A DNA stretch of 64,000 nucleotides from Serratia proteamaculans_D (GCF_049959315.1 NZ_CP188201.1); one strand, 5' to 3'; positions 44,438 to 54,252 are shown, numbered from the stretch's first letter. Notes: generated by a model not told the origin, from the letters alone. Made by a program: numbers and translations.

Positions 44438-45649
44438 TCAGGGGACCTGTTTGTTTATCTGAACGTCAATCTGCTCTTTACCGCTGAAATTCTGCAGCGC
44501 ACTCTCACCAAACCAGTCACCCGCCTGTGGCGTAGCCAGACCGTCCTGAGAAATCCGCACCCGCACCTTGACCTGACGCTGGGCCGAAAGCAGGCGTTCT
44601 GGCATCATGGCATTGCTGTCATCCAAAGAGAATGACAGCGGGAAACGGCTTAAAGGCAGCTGTTTTACCGCCACCGGCACCGGATTGGTACCATCGGTCA
44701 CCGAGATTACCAGCGTCCCTTGCGGCGGCAAAGCGTTAGTCGCCTGCGGCGATAACGTCACGTTAACGCCAAGTTTAACAGTTTCTCCGCTTACCTGCGT
44801 TTTTGCTTGTTCAATACTGCGCTTTATCACTTCAGCGCGTTGATCGTTAGCCGGCAGCAGTTTCAGCATGACCTGCCAGGCACCGATTGCCTGCTTGAAA
44901 TCACCCTGCTCGAAGGAATTAAATGCCAACAGGCTCAACACGCGCAGATTGGTATGATCTTCAGCGATCATCTTGCGCAGCATCTGAGTGGCCTGCTTGT
45001 TATCCTCTGGATCGTTAGAGCGCGTCAAGACTTCTGCATAACCGAGGCGCACTTCCAGACTATTCGGATCGAGTTGATAAGCATGAGCGAAGGCCTGAGT
45101 CGCGGTGGTGGCGTTATTGAGCGCCATACCGACCCGCCCCAGCATCATCCAGTCGTTGATATTACGATCGTCCTGTTGCAGCGCAGTACGCAGCCCCAGG
45201 CCGAGACGGGCAATTTCTTCCATGCTCAGCGGTTGGGCACGTTCATTGGCCACCCGGGCGCGCAACTCCGGCATTTGAGCTTCCACCTGCTGCCAGTCCA
45301 GCACCTGCGCCAGCCCACCGGTTTTCAGATAAAAACCCAGGGTGACCACCACCAGTAATGCCACACCCGGCACCAGCGCCCAGCGGTTGATCGGCTTAGC
45401 CTGCGCGTCCTGCTGACCGGGAATATCATTCAACAAGTTTTGCTGCAGTTCCTTCACCATCTCCGGACGCTCGGCAACCACGCCCTGATCTTCGTCTTGC
45501 TCCAGTTCGTGCAGACGATCCTGATAAAACGCTTTATTCAGCGTATCGCGGCTAGCGGCAGTGCTTTTGTCGCTTTGGCGCATCGCCGGCACCACCAGTA
45601 ACGCCGCAGCGCCAACCAGCAAGACAATAATAATCAGCCAAAAAGCCAT
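44438..45649 (-). CDS. ccmI: Cytochrome c maturation protein CcmI
   Basis: A 403-residue protein with two N-terminal membrane segments (about 4-22 and 95-115), a heptad-rich cytosolic loop between them, and a periplasmic TPR region (about 150-290) that holds apocytochrome c for heme ligation. In E. coli K-12 this part is fused to CcmH; here it is a separate gene whose start overlaps the ccmH stop by 1 base. It ends the ccm operon. Confidence 0.9.
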   Translation of the reverse strand: MAFWLIIIVLLVGAAALLVVPAMRQSDKSTAASRDTLNKAFYQDRLHELEQDEDQGVVAERPEMVKELQQNLLNDIPGQQDAQAKPINRWALVPGVALLVVVTLGFYLKTGGLAQVLDWQQVEAQMPELRARVANERAQPLSMEEIARLGLGLRTALQQDDRNINDWMMLGRVGMALNNATTATQAFAHAYQLDPNSLEVRLGYAEVLTRSNDPEDNKQATQMLRKMIAEDHTNLRVLSLLAFNSFEQGDFKQAIGAWQVMLKLLPANDQRAEVIKRSIEQAKTQVSGETVKLGVNVTLSPQATNALPPQGTLVISVTDGTNPVPVAVKQLPLSRFPLSFSLDDSNAMMPERLLSAQRQVKVRVRISQDGLATPQAGDWFGESALQNFSGKEQIDVQINKQVP

Positions 45650-46122
45650 TAGGGTTTCTTCCTGTCAGTCTCTTTCAGCAGCGCTGCCAAACGCTGTTGC
45701 TCCTGCTCGGAGAATTCATCGTTAGCGCTAGCAGCACCGGCGCGGCGACGGCGAGTGCGCAGTATCACTACCGCTCCGCCGATCAGCACAAACAGCAACG
45801 GGCCGACCCACAGGATCAGCGTCGCCGGGGTCACCGGCGGCTCGTAGGTGACGAAATTACCGTAGCGCGCCACCATGTAGTCGATGATCTGCGGCTTACT
45901 CTGCCCCTGCATCATCAGCTCATACACCTTGGTGCGCATGTCCGCCGCAATAATGGCGTTAGAGTCGGCAATGCTGTTGTTCTGGCATTTCGGGCAGCGC
46001 AGCTGCTCGGTCAGTTCACGGTATTGCTGTTCCTGCTCCACCGATTTGAACTGATAGGTATCAATAGCCGCAGCCGCGCTCCAGCTCAGCAGCATAGCGA
46101 ATACCAGGGTCATCAGCCTCAT
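45649..46122 (-). CDS. ccmH: Cytochrome c maturation thiol protein CcmH
   Basis: A 157-residue protein with a signal peptide (ending ASAAA-like, SWSAAAA), the redox motif RCPKCQNNSIADSNA near residue 42, and one C-terminal membrane anchor (about 105-125). It reduces the CxxCH motif of apocytochrome c. It overlaps ccmG by 4 bases. Confidence 0.94.
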   Translation of the reverse strand: MRLMTLVFAMLLSWSAAAAIDTYQFKSVEQEQQYRELTEQLRCPKCQNNSIADSNAIIAADMRTKVYELMMQGQSKPQIIDYMVARYGNFVTYEPPVTPATLILWVGPLLFVLIGGAVVILRTRRRRAGAASANDEFSEQEQQRLAALLKETDRKKP

Positions 46123-46670
46123 GCCTCACCCCCGTATTTTTTGTACAGCGGCAACACTTCCTGCTGCCAGACGCGCTCATTCATATCCCCAGCGTGGCGA
46201 TAACGAATAATACCTTGTCCGTCGATCAGGAAGGTTTCCGGCGCGCCATACACGCCCAGATCCAGCCCCAGCATGCCGTCGCCGTCATACAGGCTGAGCG
46301 CATAAGGGTTACCCAGCGAATTCAGCCAGGTCACCGCCTTGCTGCGATCGTCTTTATAGTTCAGCCCCACCACGCGGATACCGCGCGCGGCCAACGTATT
46401 GAGGTATTGATGCTCGGCACGGCAGGTCGGGCACCAGGTGGCCCAGACGTTCAGCAGCATGGGTTTGCCATTGCGCAGCACCGCCTGATCGTAAGTCTTG
46501 CCGGGTTGATCGAGCGACTCCAGCTTGAAGGCCGGTACCGGTTTGCCGATCAACGCCGACTCCAGCATGGTCGGATCCTCGCCACCGGCGTTGCGCGTCA
46601 ATTGCACCATAAACGCCGCCACCAGCAACAGGAACAGGATTAACGGGATAAACAGCAGCTTACGGTTCAT
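46119..46670 (-). CDS. ccmG: Thiol:disulfide interchange protein CcmG/DsbE
   Basis: A 183-residue membrane-anchored periplasmic thioredoxin. It has one N-terminal anchor (about 5-23) and the active site WATWCPTCRAEH near residues 76-87. It receives electrons from a DsbD-type protein and keeps the heme-ligation thiols reduced. Coordinates overlap ccmF and ccmH by 4 bases on each side. Confidence 0.94.
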   Translation of the reverse strand: MNRKLLFIPLILFLLLVAAFMVQLTRNAGGEDPTMLESALIGKPVPAFKLESLDQPGKTYDQAVLRNGKPMLLNVWATWCPTCRAEHQYLNTLAARGIRVVGLNYKDDRSKAVTWLNSLGNPYALSLYDGDGMLGLDLGVYGAPETFLIDGQGIIRYRHAGDMNERVWQQEVLPLYKKYGGEA

Positions 46671-48637
46671 GCCTGCTCCTCCAGCTTGCCTTCACGCTTG
46701 AGTTTTTTGCTCATCCGGTAGCGCGGGTCGAGAATACACAGGATGCCGCCGATCGCCATAAATACCCCACCGAACCAGATCCAGCGCACGAAGGGTTTAT
46801 AGTACAACCGCACGGCCCAGGAACCGTCGTCCAGCTCTTCGCCCAGTGCCGCATACAGGTCACGGCTGAAGCCCCCGTCGATGGCCGCTTCGGTCATCAT
46901 GCTGCGCGCCACGCTGTAGTAGCGTTTCTCGGCGTGTAGCGTCGCTTCCGGCTTGCCGTTGCGCGTGACATCAATGATACCAACACCGCCTGTGTAGTTC
47001 GGCCCACGGATATCGTGCACATCACGGAACACAAAGTGATAGTTATGGATATCCACGCTGTCGCCAGCCTTCATGCGGACATCGCGTTCCACGCTGTAGT
47101 TCTGGCTAAAGGCAATACCGATGACCGTCACCGCGACGCCAAGGTGACCCAGCACCATGCCCCAGTGACTGCGGGAAAGATGGCTCAGGCCACGCCAAAA
47201 ACCGTGGCGATGAGTAGCGCGTTCGTGCAGTTCCATCAGCGTCAGGATAATGACCCAGACCGCCATAATCAGCCCCACCACCGTCATACCGGCAATGCTG
47301 TCTTGCAGCAGCCACGGCAGCAGGATAGACAGCACCAGCGTAATCACCAGCGCCACGCTCAGGCGACGCCACAGCTTGGTCGGTTCATCACGACGCCAGC
47401 GCACCAATGGGCCGATGCCCATCAGCAACGCCATCGGCGCCATCAGCCAGGTAAACATGGTATTGAAGAACGGCTCGCCGATAGAAATACTGCCCAGGCC
47501 AAGCTGTTTATGCACCAGCGGCAACAGCGTACCCAGCAACACCACCAGCATCGCGGCAATCAACAGTACGTTGTTGCCCAACAGGAAGGTTTCACGCGAG
47601 AAGGTTTCATGCTGTACCCGACTGCGCACCTGGCCGCCTTTGACCGCGTACAACAGCAAGGAACCGCCGATCACAATCACCAGATAGGCGAGGATAAACA
47701 TGCCGCGCGCCGGATCGGAGGCAAAGGAGTGCACCGACACCAGCACGCCGGAACGCACCAGGAAGGTGCCCAGCAAGCACAGCGAGAAGGCGGTAATCGC
47801 CAGCAGCACCGTCCAGGCCTTGAAGGTCCCGCGTTTTTCGGTCACCGCCAGCGAGTGCATCAGCGCCGTACCGGCCAGCCACGGCATAAATGAAGCGTTC
47901 TCGACCGGATCCCAGAACCACCAGCCGCCCCAGCCCAGTTCGTAATAAGCCCAGGCAGAGCCCAGTACGATACCCATGGTGAGGAACACCCAGGCCGCCG
48001 TGGTCCAGGGACGCGACCAGCGTGCCCAGGCGGTATCCAGCCGACCGGCCATCAGTGAGGCAATAGCAAAAGCAAAGGCCACCGAGAAGCCGACGTAGCC
48101 CATGTACAGCAACGGCGGATGGAAAATCAGGCCGATATCCTGCAGCAGCGGGTTGAGGTCACTGCCGTCGATCGGAAAGTTCGGCAAGGTGCGGGTGAAC
48201 GGGTTGGAAGTCATGATAATAAACAGCAGGAAACCTGCGGTAATCATGCCCATCACTGACAGCACACGCGCCACCGCGTCTTGCGGCATCGCACGGCTGC
48301 ACAACGCCACCGCCAGTGACCAACAGCTGAGCAGCAACACCCACAGCAGCAGCGACCCTTCATGGGCGCCCCAGGTGGCGGCGATGCGGTAATACACCGG
48401 CAGTTGCGTGTTGGAGTTGGCGGCCACATAAGCCACGGTAAAATCATTGGCGACAAAGGCGTACACCAGGCAGATGAATGCCAGCGCGATAGCGGCAAAC
48501 ATGCCGTAGGTCAGTGGACGTGCCACCGCCATCATGCGGCGATCCTGACGTGCTGCGCCCCACTGCGGGTAAATGCTCAGCAGCAGCGAAATCGCCAGCG
48601 CCAGACACAGCAGAAAACTTCCCGTTTCCGGCATCAT
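46667..48637 (-). CDS. ccmF: Heme lyase subunit CcmF
   Basis: A 656-residue polytopic protein of about 15 helices. The heme-handling WWD domain is visible as GWGGWWFWDPVENASFMPW (about residues 230-250). It transfers heme from holo-CcmE to apocytochrome c with CcmH/I. An ATG ATG pair starts it; the first overlaps the ccmE stop as ATGA. The size is normal (E. coli 647). Confidence 0.95.
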   Translation of the reverse strand: MMPETGSFLLCLALAISLLLSIYPQWGAARQDRRMMAVARPLTYGMFAAIALAFICLVYAFVANDFTVAYVAANSNTQLPVYYRIAATWGAHEGSLLLWVLLLSCWSLAVALCSRAMPQDAVARVLSVMGMITAGFLLFIIMTSNPFTRTLPNFPIDGSDLNPLLQDIGLIFHPPLLYMGYVGFSVAFAFAIASLMAGRLDTAWARWSRPWTTAAWVFLTMGIVLGSAWAYYELGWGGWWFWDPVENASFMPWLAGTALMHSLAVTEKRGTFKAWTVLLAITAFSLCLLGTFLVRSGVLVSVHSFASDPARGMFILAYLVIVIGGSLLLYAVKGGQVRSRVQHETFSRETFLLGNNVLLIAAMLVVLLGTLLPLVHKQLGLGSISIGEPFFNTMFTWLMAPMALLMGIGPLVRWRRDEPTKLWRRLSVALVITLVLSILLPWLLQDSIAGMTVVGLIMAVWVIILTLMELHERATHRHGFWRGLSHLSRSHWGMVLGHLGVAVTVIGIAFSQNYSVERDVRMKAGDSVDIHNYHFVFRDVHDIRGPNYTGGVGIIDVTRNGKPEATLHAEKRYYSVARSMMTEAAIDGGFSRDLYAALGEELDDGSWAVRLYYKPFVRWIWFGGVFMAIGGILCILDPRYRMSKKLKREGKLEEQA

Positions 48638-49128
48638 GATTTAGCGCCCTCGTTCTGCGGGGTGGTGTAAGCCGAAGCCGGCCCCTTATGGTTTTCTTTC
48701 ATCGCGTCGGCCACTTCCGGCGGGGTGTATTTCTCATCGTGTTTCGCCAGCACTTCACGCGCATTGACCACGTTACCTTCACCCAATACGCCCTGCGCCA
48801 CCACGCCCTGCCCCTCACGGAACAAGTCCGGCAGAATACCGGTGTAGGTGACGTCAATGGCACCGCGTGCATCGTAAACCTTGAAGCTGACCTGCAGCGT
48901 TTTCTGATCGCGTTTTACCGAACCAGGCATCACCATGCCGCCGATTCGCAGGCGTTGGCCCACTTCCGGCTTTTCATGATTTTCGCCCTTGCCCTGCAGA
49001 ATTTCGCTCGGGGTATAAAACAGATCGATGTTGGAACGCAGCGCATACAGCATCAGGGTCGCGGTAAGCGCAACGCCGATCAGCACTACAATCGCCAGAT
49101 ACAGGCGACTTTTACGACGTGGATTCAC
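48634..49128 (-). CDS. ccmE: Periplasmic heme chaperone CcmE
   Basis: A 164-residue protein with one N-terminal anchor (about 8-29) and an OB-fold. His130 in EVLAKHDEKYTPPEV is the residue that binds heme covalently in the family, with the Tyr four residues further. It carries heme from CcmC to CcmF. Confidence 0.95.
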   Translation of the reverse strand: MNPRRKSRLYLAIVVLIGVALTATLMLYALRSNIDLFYTPSEILQGKGENHEKPEVGQRLRIGGMVMPGSVKRDQKTLQVSFKVYDARGAIDVTYTGILPDLFREGQGVVAQGVLGEGNVVNAREVLAKHDEKYTPPEVADAMKENHKGPASAYTTPQNEGAKS

Positions 49129-49361
49129 AATGATTTCTCCCGCGGGTTGGCGGATTTTTGTTTCGACTGCTGCGATTGACGAATGCGTCGTTCGCGCGCC
49201 TGACGGCGGCAGATCTCATCGAGCAATTGTCGGCGCTGCCAGAAAGTATGCGCCACCAGGCCCAGCAGCGAGAGCAGCGTAACGGCTACCGCCAGCCAGA
49301 CGTAGAAGGCGTAGCCCCCCATGGCGAAAAACGCCTGCCAGGAAGTAAATGCGGCATTCAT
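49125..49361 (-). CDS. ccmD: Heme exporter accessory protein CcmD
   Basis: A 78-residue protein with one membrane helix (about 17-39, YAFYVWLAVAVTLLSLL) and a basic cytosolic tail. It helps release holo-CcmE from the CcmABC complex. It overlaps ccmC and ccmE by 4 bases each. Confidence 0.93.
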   Translation of the reverse strand: MNAAFTSWQAFFAMGGYAFYVWLAVAVTLLSLLGLVAHTFWQRRQLLDEICRRQARERRIRQSQQSKQKSANPREKSL

Positions 49362-50104
49362 GGTTGGCGCTCCTTATTGACCAGCCCGGCGACCCACGGA
49401 CGCTGACTTTCCTGAGACAAAATCAAATTGCGCAGACGCATTAAAGTGAGAGTAATAAAGAACAGCAGGTAGCCGAGGATCGCCCAGCGCAGCGGGGTGC
49501 GCATGCTGGGTGCGATGCTCTGTTGCATATTGGTCGACCCCTGGTGCAACGTGTTCCACCATTCGACCGAGAAATGAATAATCGGGATGTTTACCACCCC
49601 CACCAGCACCAGAATACCGGCGGCCCGGCCCGCCAGGCGGCGATCCTCAAAGGCGTTGTACAACGCGATAATGCCGATATACAAGAACAGCAACACCAGC
49701 TCAGAGGTCAGGCGTGCGTCCCACACCCACCAGGTGCCCCACATCGGCTTGCCCCAGGCAGAACCGGTGACCAGGGCAATAAAGGTAAATACCGCGCCGA
49801 CCGGCGCCATCGCCGCAACCACCGTATCTGACATTTTCATCTGCCACACCAGGCCGATAAATGCCGCTACCGCCATGGAGCCATAGATCCCCATCGACCA
49901 CATGGCGGCCGGGACATGGATATACATGATGCGGAAGCTGTCGCCCTGCTGATAATCCTTGGGGGCAAAACCAAAGCCCCATACCCAACCCAGCAGCAGG
50001 CAGGCTGTTCCGGCCAGCCCCAGCCAGGGGATAAAGCGGCCACAGACACGATACAGCCGTTCAGGCTGGGCAAACTGATGTAACCATTTCCACATTGTCG
50101 TCAT
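49358..50104 (-). CDS. ccmC: Heme-handling membrane protein CcmC
   Basis: A 248-residue protein with six helices and the WWD motif WGTWWVWDARLTSEL in a periplasmic loop; two conserved His residues (in YIHVPAAMWS and SVEWWNTLHQGS) flank it. It loads heme onto CcmE. The start is uncertain: ATG at 50104 or at 50095 (MWKWLHQF, closer to E. coli). A 109-base gap separates it from ccmB, the only wide gap in the operon. Confidence 0.94.
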   Translation of the reverse strand: MTTMWKWLHQFAQPERLYRVCGRFIPWLGLAGTACLLLGWVWGFGFAPKDYQQGDSFRIMYIHVPAAMWSMGIYGSMAVAAFIGLVWQMKMSDTVVAAMAPVGAVFTFIALVTGSAWGKPMWGTWWVWDARLTSELVLLFLYIGIIALYNAFEDRRLAGRAAGILVLVGVVNIPIIHFSVEWWNTLHQGSTNMQQSIAPSMRTPLRWAILGYLLFFITLTLMRLRNLILSQESQRPWVAGLVNKERQP

Positions 50105-50213
50105 TGCTCACGGTAAATTTATACGGTGGCCGCCCTGTTGAGCAAGGCGACGAAAATTACTAGTGCGGTGCAACACGCTCTTGATGGCGTTAACCCGCAT
50201 TTCAATATGTTAG

Positions 50214-50876
50214 CTAGTGCACGCTCACTCGCAGCGCTGCTGCGGTAGCAAAGGGTGCCAGCGTGATACTGCCCGCCAGCATGGCGCCCAGGATCGCCAG
50301 ATACCCCTCTATTGGCATGCCCATAGAGGCGGCATCGATGGCGGCGGTGGAAAATATCAACACCGGGATATACAACGGCAGCACCAACAGGCTAAGCAGC
50401 ACGCCGCCCTTGCGCAGCCCGACGGTCAGCGCCACGCCGATAGCGCCGATCAGACTCAGCGTCGGTGTACCCAACAGCAGCGTAAACGCCACCGCCTTCC
50501 AGGTATTGATATCCAACGACAGCAACAACGCCACCAGCGGTGACAGGATTAACAGGGGTAGGCCTGTTACCACCCAGTGAGCACATACTTTGCCTAACAC
50601 CGTCATTGGCAGCGGCGTCGGCAACAACAGCAGTTGCTCCAGCGAGCCATCAAGAAAGTCATCGCGAAACAAACGCTCCAGCGACAACAACGCCGCCAGC
50701 AGCGCCGCGACCCAAATAATCCCCGGCGAAATGCGCGCCAGTAACTGCGGCTCCGGCCCAATGCCTAACGGAAACAGCGTGATAACAATCAGAAAGAACC
50801 ACAGCGGATTAACGATTTCCGACCCTTTGCGAAAGGCAATTTTCAGCTCGCGGCGCAATACGGTCAAAAACATCAA
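50214..50876 (-). CDS. ccmB: ABC transporter permease CcmB
   Basis: A 220-residue protein with six membrane helices. It has the family segment RLFRDDFLDGSLEQLLLLPTPL near residues 68-89, quoted here as FLDGSLEQLLLLP. With CcmA it forms the ABC part of the CcmABCD release complex. Its ATG overlaps the ccmA stop. Confidence 0.94.
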   Translation of the reverse strand: MMFLTVLRRELKIAFRKGSEIVNPLWFFLIVITLFPLGIGPEPQLLARISPGIIWVAALLAALLSLERLFRDDFLDGSLEQLLLLPTPLPMTVLGKVCAHWVVTGLPLLILSPLVALLLSLDINTWKAVAFTLLLGTPTLSLIGAIGVALTVGLRKGGVLLSLLVLPLYIPVLIFSTAAIDAASMGMPIEGYLAILGAMLAGSITLAPFATAAALRVSVH

Positions 50877-51505
50877 AGAGTCTCCAAGCGGTTTTCCGTC
50901 AGGCTGATTTTACCTACCGCCTGCGTTACGCCGGCCAAATCCTGATGGGTGGTCAACAATACCATGCCGCCCTGCTGCGCATGTTGCTCAAAAAGGCTAA
51001 TTAATTCAGCCACGCCCTGCTTGTCGATGGCCGTCAGCGGCTCATCCAGGATCCACAACGGGCTGTCGCTGAGCCACAAACGCGCCAGGGCAACCCGGCG
51101 TTGCTGCCCGGCGGAAAGCTGCGCCACCGGTAAATCCTCATAACCCACTAACCCTACCTGCTCCAGCGCCTGCCAAATGGCCTGACGATCGGGAGCGCTA
51201 CTCACCGCCTGGTAAAACTGCAGGTTTTCAAAGGGCGTTAACATGGTTTTAATCCCCGGCTGATGGCCAAGGAACAACAAATCCTGATGGTAACGTTCAC
51301 GGTGGCGCAAGGTATTTTTCCCGTGCCAGCTGACTTCACCGCTCTCCGGCCGCGCCAGCCCGGCCAAAATGCGCAGCAGGCTGGTTTTGCCCGCGCCATT
51401 CGGCCCTTCCACCTGAATAATATCGCCCGGTTTCACCGTAAAGCTTAACCCGCTAAACAGGGTGCGTTCATCGCGGACGCAACTCAGATTTTTAGCTTCC
51501 AGCAT
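50873..51505 (-). CDS. ccmA: ABC transporter ATPase CcmA
   Basis: A 210-residue ATPase, first gene of ccmABCDEFGHI. Walker A is GPNGAGKTSLL (35-45), the signature is LSAGQQRRVALARL, Walker B is LWILDEP, and the H-loop is TTHQ. ATP hydrolysis drives release of heme-loaded CcmE from CcmC. The yfdC gene is divergent, 252 bases away. Confidence 0.95.
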   Translation of the reverse strand: MLEAKNLSCVRDERTLFSGLSFTVKPGDIIQVEGPNGAGKTSLLRILAGLARPESGEVSWHGKNTLRHRERYHQDLLFLGHQPGIKTMLTPFENLQFYQAVSSAPDRQAIWQALEQVGLVGYEDLPVAQLSAGQQRRVALARLWLSDSPLWILDEPLTAIDKQGVAELISLFEQHAQQGGMVLLTTHQDLAGVTQAVGKISLTENRLETL

Positions 51506-51757
51506 CGGGAGAACTCATATTTTTCTTTGGGATAGCGATCATAGCATAAGCCATCTGCGGCACGTAGCCCGCCGCAGGCCACTCAGCTACTCCAATAGGG
51601 GTAATATTGCGCCCCAGATCAATAATGCGAAGAAAAAACCGGCGGCGTTAAACTCTTGTTACTTTTTTCTGCAATTTGCGACCTGGCTTTCGGCCTGCCG
51701 GTGGGCCAGCTATGCTTAATCCGTGACCCCGGCAGCAGTTTAAGGAGAGAGCAGATA

Positions 51758-52687
51758 ATGAGCGACTCACAACAGCGCCCGAAGACGGATAGCGACGATC
51801 ATCTGCAGGTGGAGAGCAAAGAGCATGAACAGGGCAAGAGCGAAATAGAGGTAAAGGAACAGAACCTGCCCTCACGTGCAGCGGCAGTGCATGAGCAGAT
51901 ACGCATGGAAGGTGAGAAAGAACTGGAGCGTGACTGGCTGGCCTTGCTGTGGTCAGCAGTGGCTGCAGGGCTTTCAATGGGGGCCTCACTGATGGCCAAG
52001 GGGATTTTTCACGCCCGTTTGCCGGACGATCCCAGCCGTTTCTTTATCGAGAATATTGGCTACACCTTTGGCTTTATCATCGTGATTATGGCCCGCCAGC
52101 AGCTGTTTACCGAAAACACCGTGACCGCCGTGCTACCTATCATGCACAAACCGACGCCGAGAAATTTCATCATCCTGTTTCGCCTGTGGGGTGTGGTGCT
52201 GCTGGGCAACCTGATTGGCACCGGGCTGGTGTCGCTGGCGTTTATTCATATGCCGATTTTTGATGAAAACACTCGCAGCGCCTTCGTTAGCCTGTCGGAA
52301 GAAGTGATGCAAAACTCACCGTCAGAAATGTTCGCCAACGGTATTTTGGCCGGCTGGATCATCGCCACCATGGTATGGATGTTCCCTTCCGCCGGGGCCG
52401 CCAAGATTTGGGTGATCGTCCTGATGACCTATCTGGTGGCGATCTGTGACCTGACCCATATCGTGGTCGGATCGGTAGAGATCCTTTATCTGGTGTTTAG
52501 CGGTGTGATCCCCTGGCAAGATTTTTTCTATCCGTTCGCCATTCCGACGCTGGCCGGCAACATTATCGGCGGCACCTTTATCTTTGCGTTAATCAGCCAT
52601 GCGCAGATCCGCAATGATATGAGCGATAAAAACAAAGCGGCGCGGCTGGAGGCAGAAAAACAGACCGCCAGGGCGAGAAAACCGTGA
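51758..52687 (+). CDS. yfdC: Formate/nitrite transporter family protein YfdC
   Basis: A 309-residue inner-membrane protein. The ATG at 51758 has AAGGAGAG upstream. A charged cytosolic N-terminal extension of about 65 residues (KEHEQGKSEIEVKEQN) precedes six FNT-type helices, as in E. coli YfdC. The transported ion is not established. It lies next to argW, as in E. coli. Confidence 0.9.
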   Translation: MSDSQQRPKTDSDDHLQVESKEHEQGKSEIEVKEQNLPSRAAAVHEQIRMEGEKELERDWLALLWSAVAAGLSMGASLMAKGIFHARLPDDPSRFFIENIGYTFGFIIVIMARQQLFTENTVTAVLPIMHKPTPRNFIILFRLWGVVLLGNLIGTGLVSLAFIHMPIFDENTRSAFVSLSEEVMQNSPSEMFANGILAGWIIATMVWMFPSAGAAKIWVIVLMTYLVAICDLTHIVVGSVEILYLVFSGVIPWQDFFYPFAIPTLAGNIIGGTFIFALISHAQIRNDMSDKNKAARLEAEKQTARARKP

Positions 52688-52756
52688 TCGCGGTCAGCGC
52701 GCACGCGAAAATCAGCGCATATTGGCGATGGAATGAGCAAACGCACCGCTAAGCGC

Positions 52757-52784
52757 TTATTCTGCGGGTAAAAAAAGGTATACT
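52757..52784 (+). promoter_or_regulatory. Promoter of the argW tRNA gene
   Basis: TTATTC at 52757-52762 and TATACT at 52779-52784 are 16 bases apart. The GC-rich stretch after the -10 (GCCCCGGC) is the discriminator type seen in stable RNA promoters under stringent control. Confidence 0.65.
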
Positions 52785-52816
52785 GCCCCGGCAGCCTCAG
52801 GTTGCCTGCCCGCAGC

Positions 52817-52891
52817 GTCCCCGTAGTTAAACGGATATAACAAGCCCCTCCTAAGGGCTAGTTACTGGTTCGATTCCAGTCGGGGACACCA
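52817..52891 (+). tRNA. argW: tRNA-Arg(CCT)
   Basis: A 75-base gene with the CCA end encoded. The acceptor arms GTCCCCG and CGGGGAC pair, the T-arm contains GGTTCGATTCC, and the anticodon loop CTCCTAA gives CCT, reading AGG codons. Its 3' half is a well-known integration site; here an integrase gene follows 165 bases downstream. Confidence 0.97.
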
Positions 52892-53056
52892 TTAATATGT
52901 CTCAATACATCCAAAGAGTTCTATAAAATCCTTTTATAACAATCAGTTCACCCAACACATTGTCTAACAACGTCCAATACTGTTTAGTGAAATCCAAGCT
53001 TCGATGTGTATAATATTGCGTATAACTCCAGGTTCGAAGTTTTGGTTATACACATT

Positions 53057-54247
53057 ATGCTACTCACAGATGTACAGATACGCCGTGCAAAAGCCCAGGA
53101 CAAACCCTATACATTGAATGATGGAAGCGGCCTGTCACTTCTCGTTGATACCAATGGCGGCAAGGGTTGGCGTTTCCGCTACCGTTTTGCCGGCAAGGCA
53201 AAGATGATCTCTTTTGGTATCTATGGTGACGTTTCACTCGCTGAAGCGCGAAAAAAGCGAGATGAGGCCCGAAATCAATTAGCCAATGGTATAAACCCTA
53301 GCGATGCACGTAGAGCAAATAAAATTGCCCTCGCCTACTCCAACATCAATACCTTCGAAGCTATCGCGCGCGAATGGCATACTTCCAAACTTCCAACCTG
53401 GTCAACAGATTACGCCGATTACGTAATGCGTGGCTTTGAAAACAACGTTTTCCCTTACATAGGTAAACGGCCAATAGATCAAATCGCCCCGTTGGAGTTA
53501 CTTACTGTTCTGCAAAAGATAGAAAAGCGTGGAGCACTGGAGCTAACAAGTAAGGTCAGAAGGCGTTGTGGTGAAGTTTTCCGTTACGCTGTAATAACCG
53601 GTCGAGCTACCTATAATCCGGCACCAGATCTGGCTAGTGCGCTGAATAAACCTAAGAACGGTCATTATCCTTTCTTAACTGAAAGCGAATTACCAGAGTT
53701 TATACACGTACTCAATAACTACCAGGGTAGTAAACTAACGAAATATGCTACGCAACTGCTAATCCTAACTGGCGTTCGCACTATAGAACTACGCGCTGCC
53801 GAATGGTCAGAGTTCGATTTTGAGAATGCATTGTGGGAAGTGCCAAAAGAACGGATGAAGAAGCGCCGTCCTCACCTGGTGCCGCTTTCAACTCAAGCTT
53901 TAGAGATCCTGGAAAAACTAAAAATACTCACAGGGCGTTATTCGTTGCTGTTCCCTGGCCGAAACAATGCGCGTAAACCAATGAGTGAAGCCAGTATCAA
54001 CAAAGTGATCAAGATGCTCGGTTATCATGGACGTGCTACTGGACACGGTTTCCGCCATACGATGAGCACCATTTTACACGAGCATGGCTTTGAAAGCGTC
54101 TGGATTGAAATGCAGCTTGCGCATGTTGATAAGAATTCTATTCGTGGAACTTATAATCATGCGCAATATTTGGATAGTCGTAGAGATATGTTGCAGTGGT
54201 ATAGCAATGTGATATTTATAAACTCATTAGCCCCCACTAAAAAGTGA
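53057..54247 (+). CDS. Tyrosine-family site-specific integrase (P4/island type)
   Basis: About 396 residues from the ATG at 53057. The N-terminal arm-binding domain (DUF4102 type, residues 1-85; LNDGSGLSLLVDTNGGKGWRF is the hallmark, shown in part as DGSGLSLLVDTNGGKGW) is followed by a SAM-like core-binding domain (90-185) and the catalytic domain. The active residues are Arg in GVRTIELR, the His-x-x-Arg in GHGFRHTMS, His in QLAHVDK and the nucleophile Tyr in RGTYNHAQYL. It should recombine the island at the adjacent argW 3' end. It reads away from the tRNA and converges with the AIPR gene. Confidence 0.93.
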   Translation: MLLTDVQIRRAKAQDKPYTLNDGSGLSLLVDTNGGKGWRFRYRFAGKAKMISFGIYGDVSLAEARKKRDEARNQLANGINPSDARRANKIALAYSNINTFEAIAREWHTSKLPTWSTDYADYVMRGFENNVFPYIGKRPIDQIAPLELLTVLQKIEKRGALELTSKVRRRCGEVFRYAVITGRATYNPAPDLASALNKPKNGHYPFLTESELPEFIHVLNNYQGSKLTKYATQLLILTGVRTIELRAAEWSEFDFENALWEVPKERMKKRRPHLVPLSTQALEILEKLKILTGRYSLLFPGRNNARKPMSEASINKVIKMLGYHGRATGHGFRHTMSTILHEHGFESVWIEMQLAHVDKNSIRGTYNHAQYLDSRRDMLQWYSNVIFINSLAPTKK

Positions 54248-54252
54248 GGGCT
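54229..54252. terminator. Bidirectional terminator between the integrase and AIPR genes
   Basis: AGCCCCCACT, AAAA loop, AGTGAGGGCT pairs with one mismatch. It overlaps the integrase stop and lies 12 bases from the AIPR stop. Confidence 0.72.
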
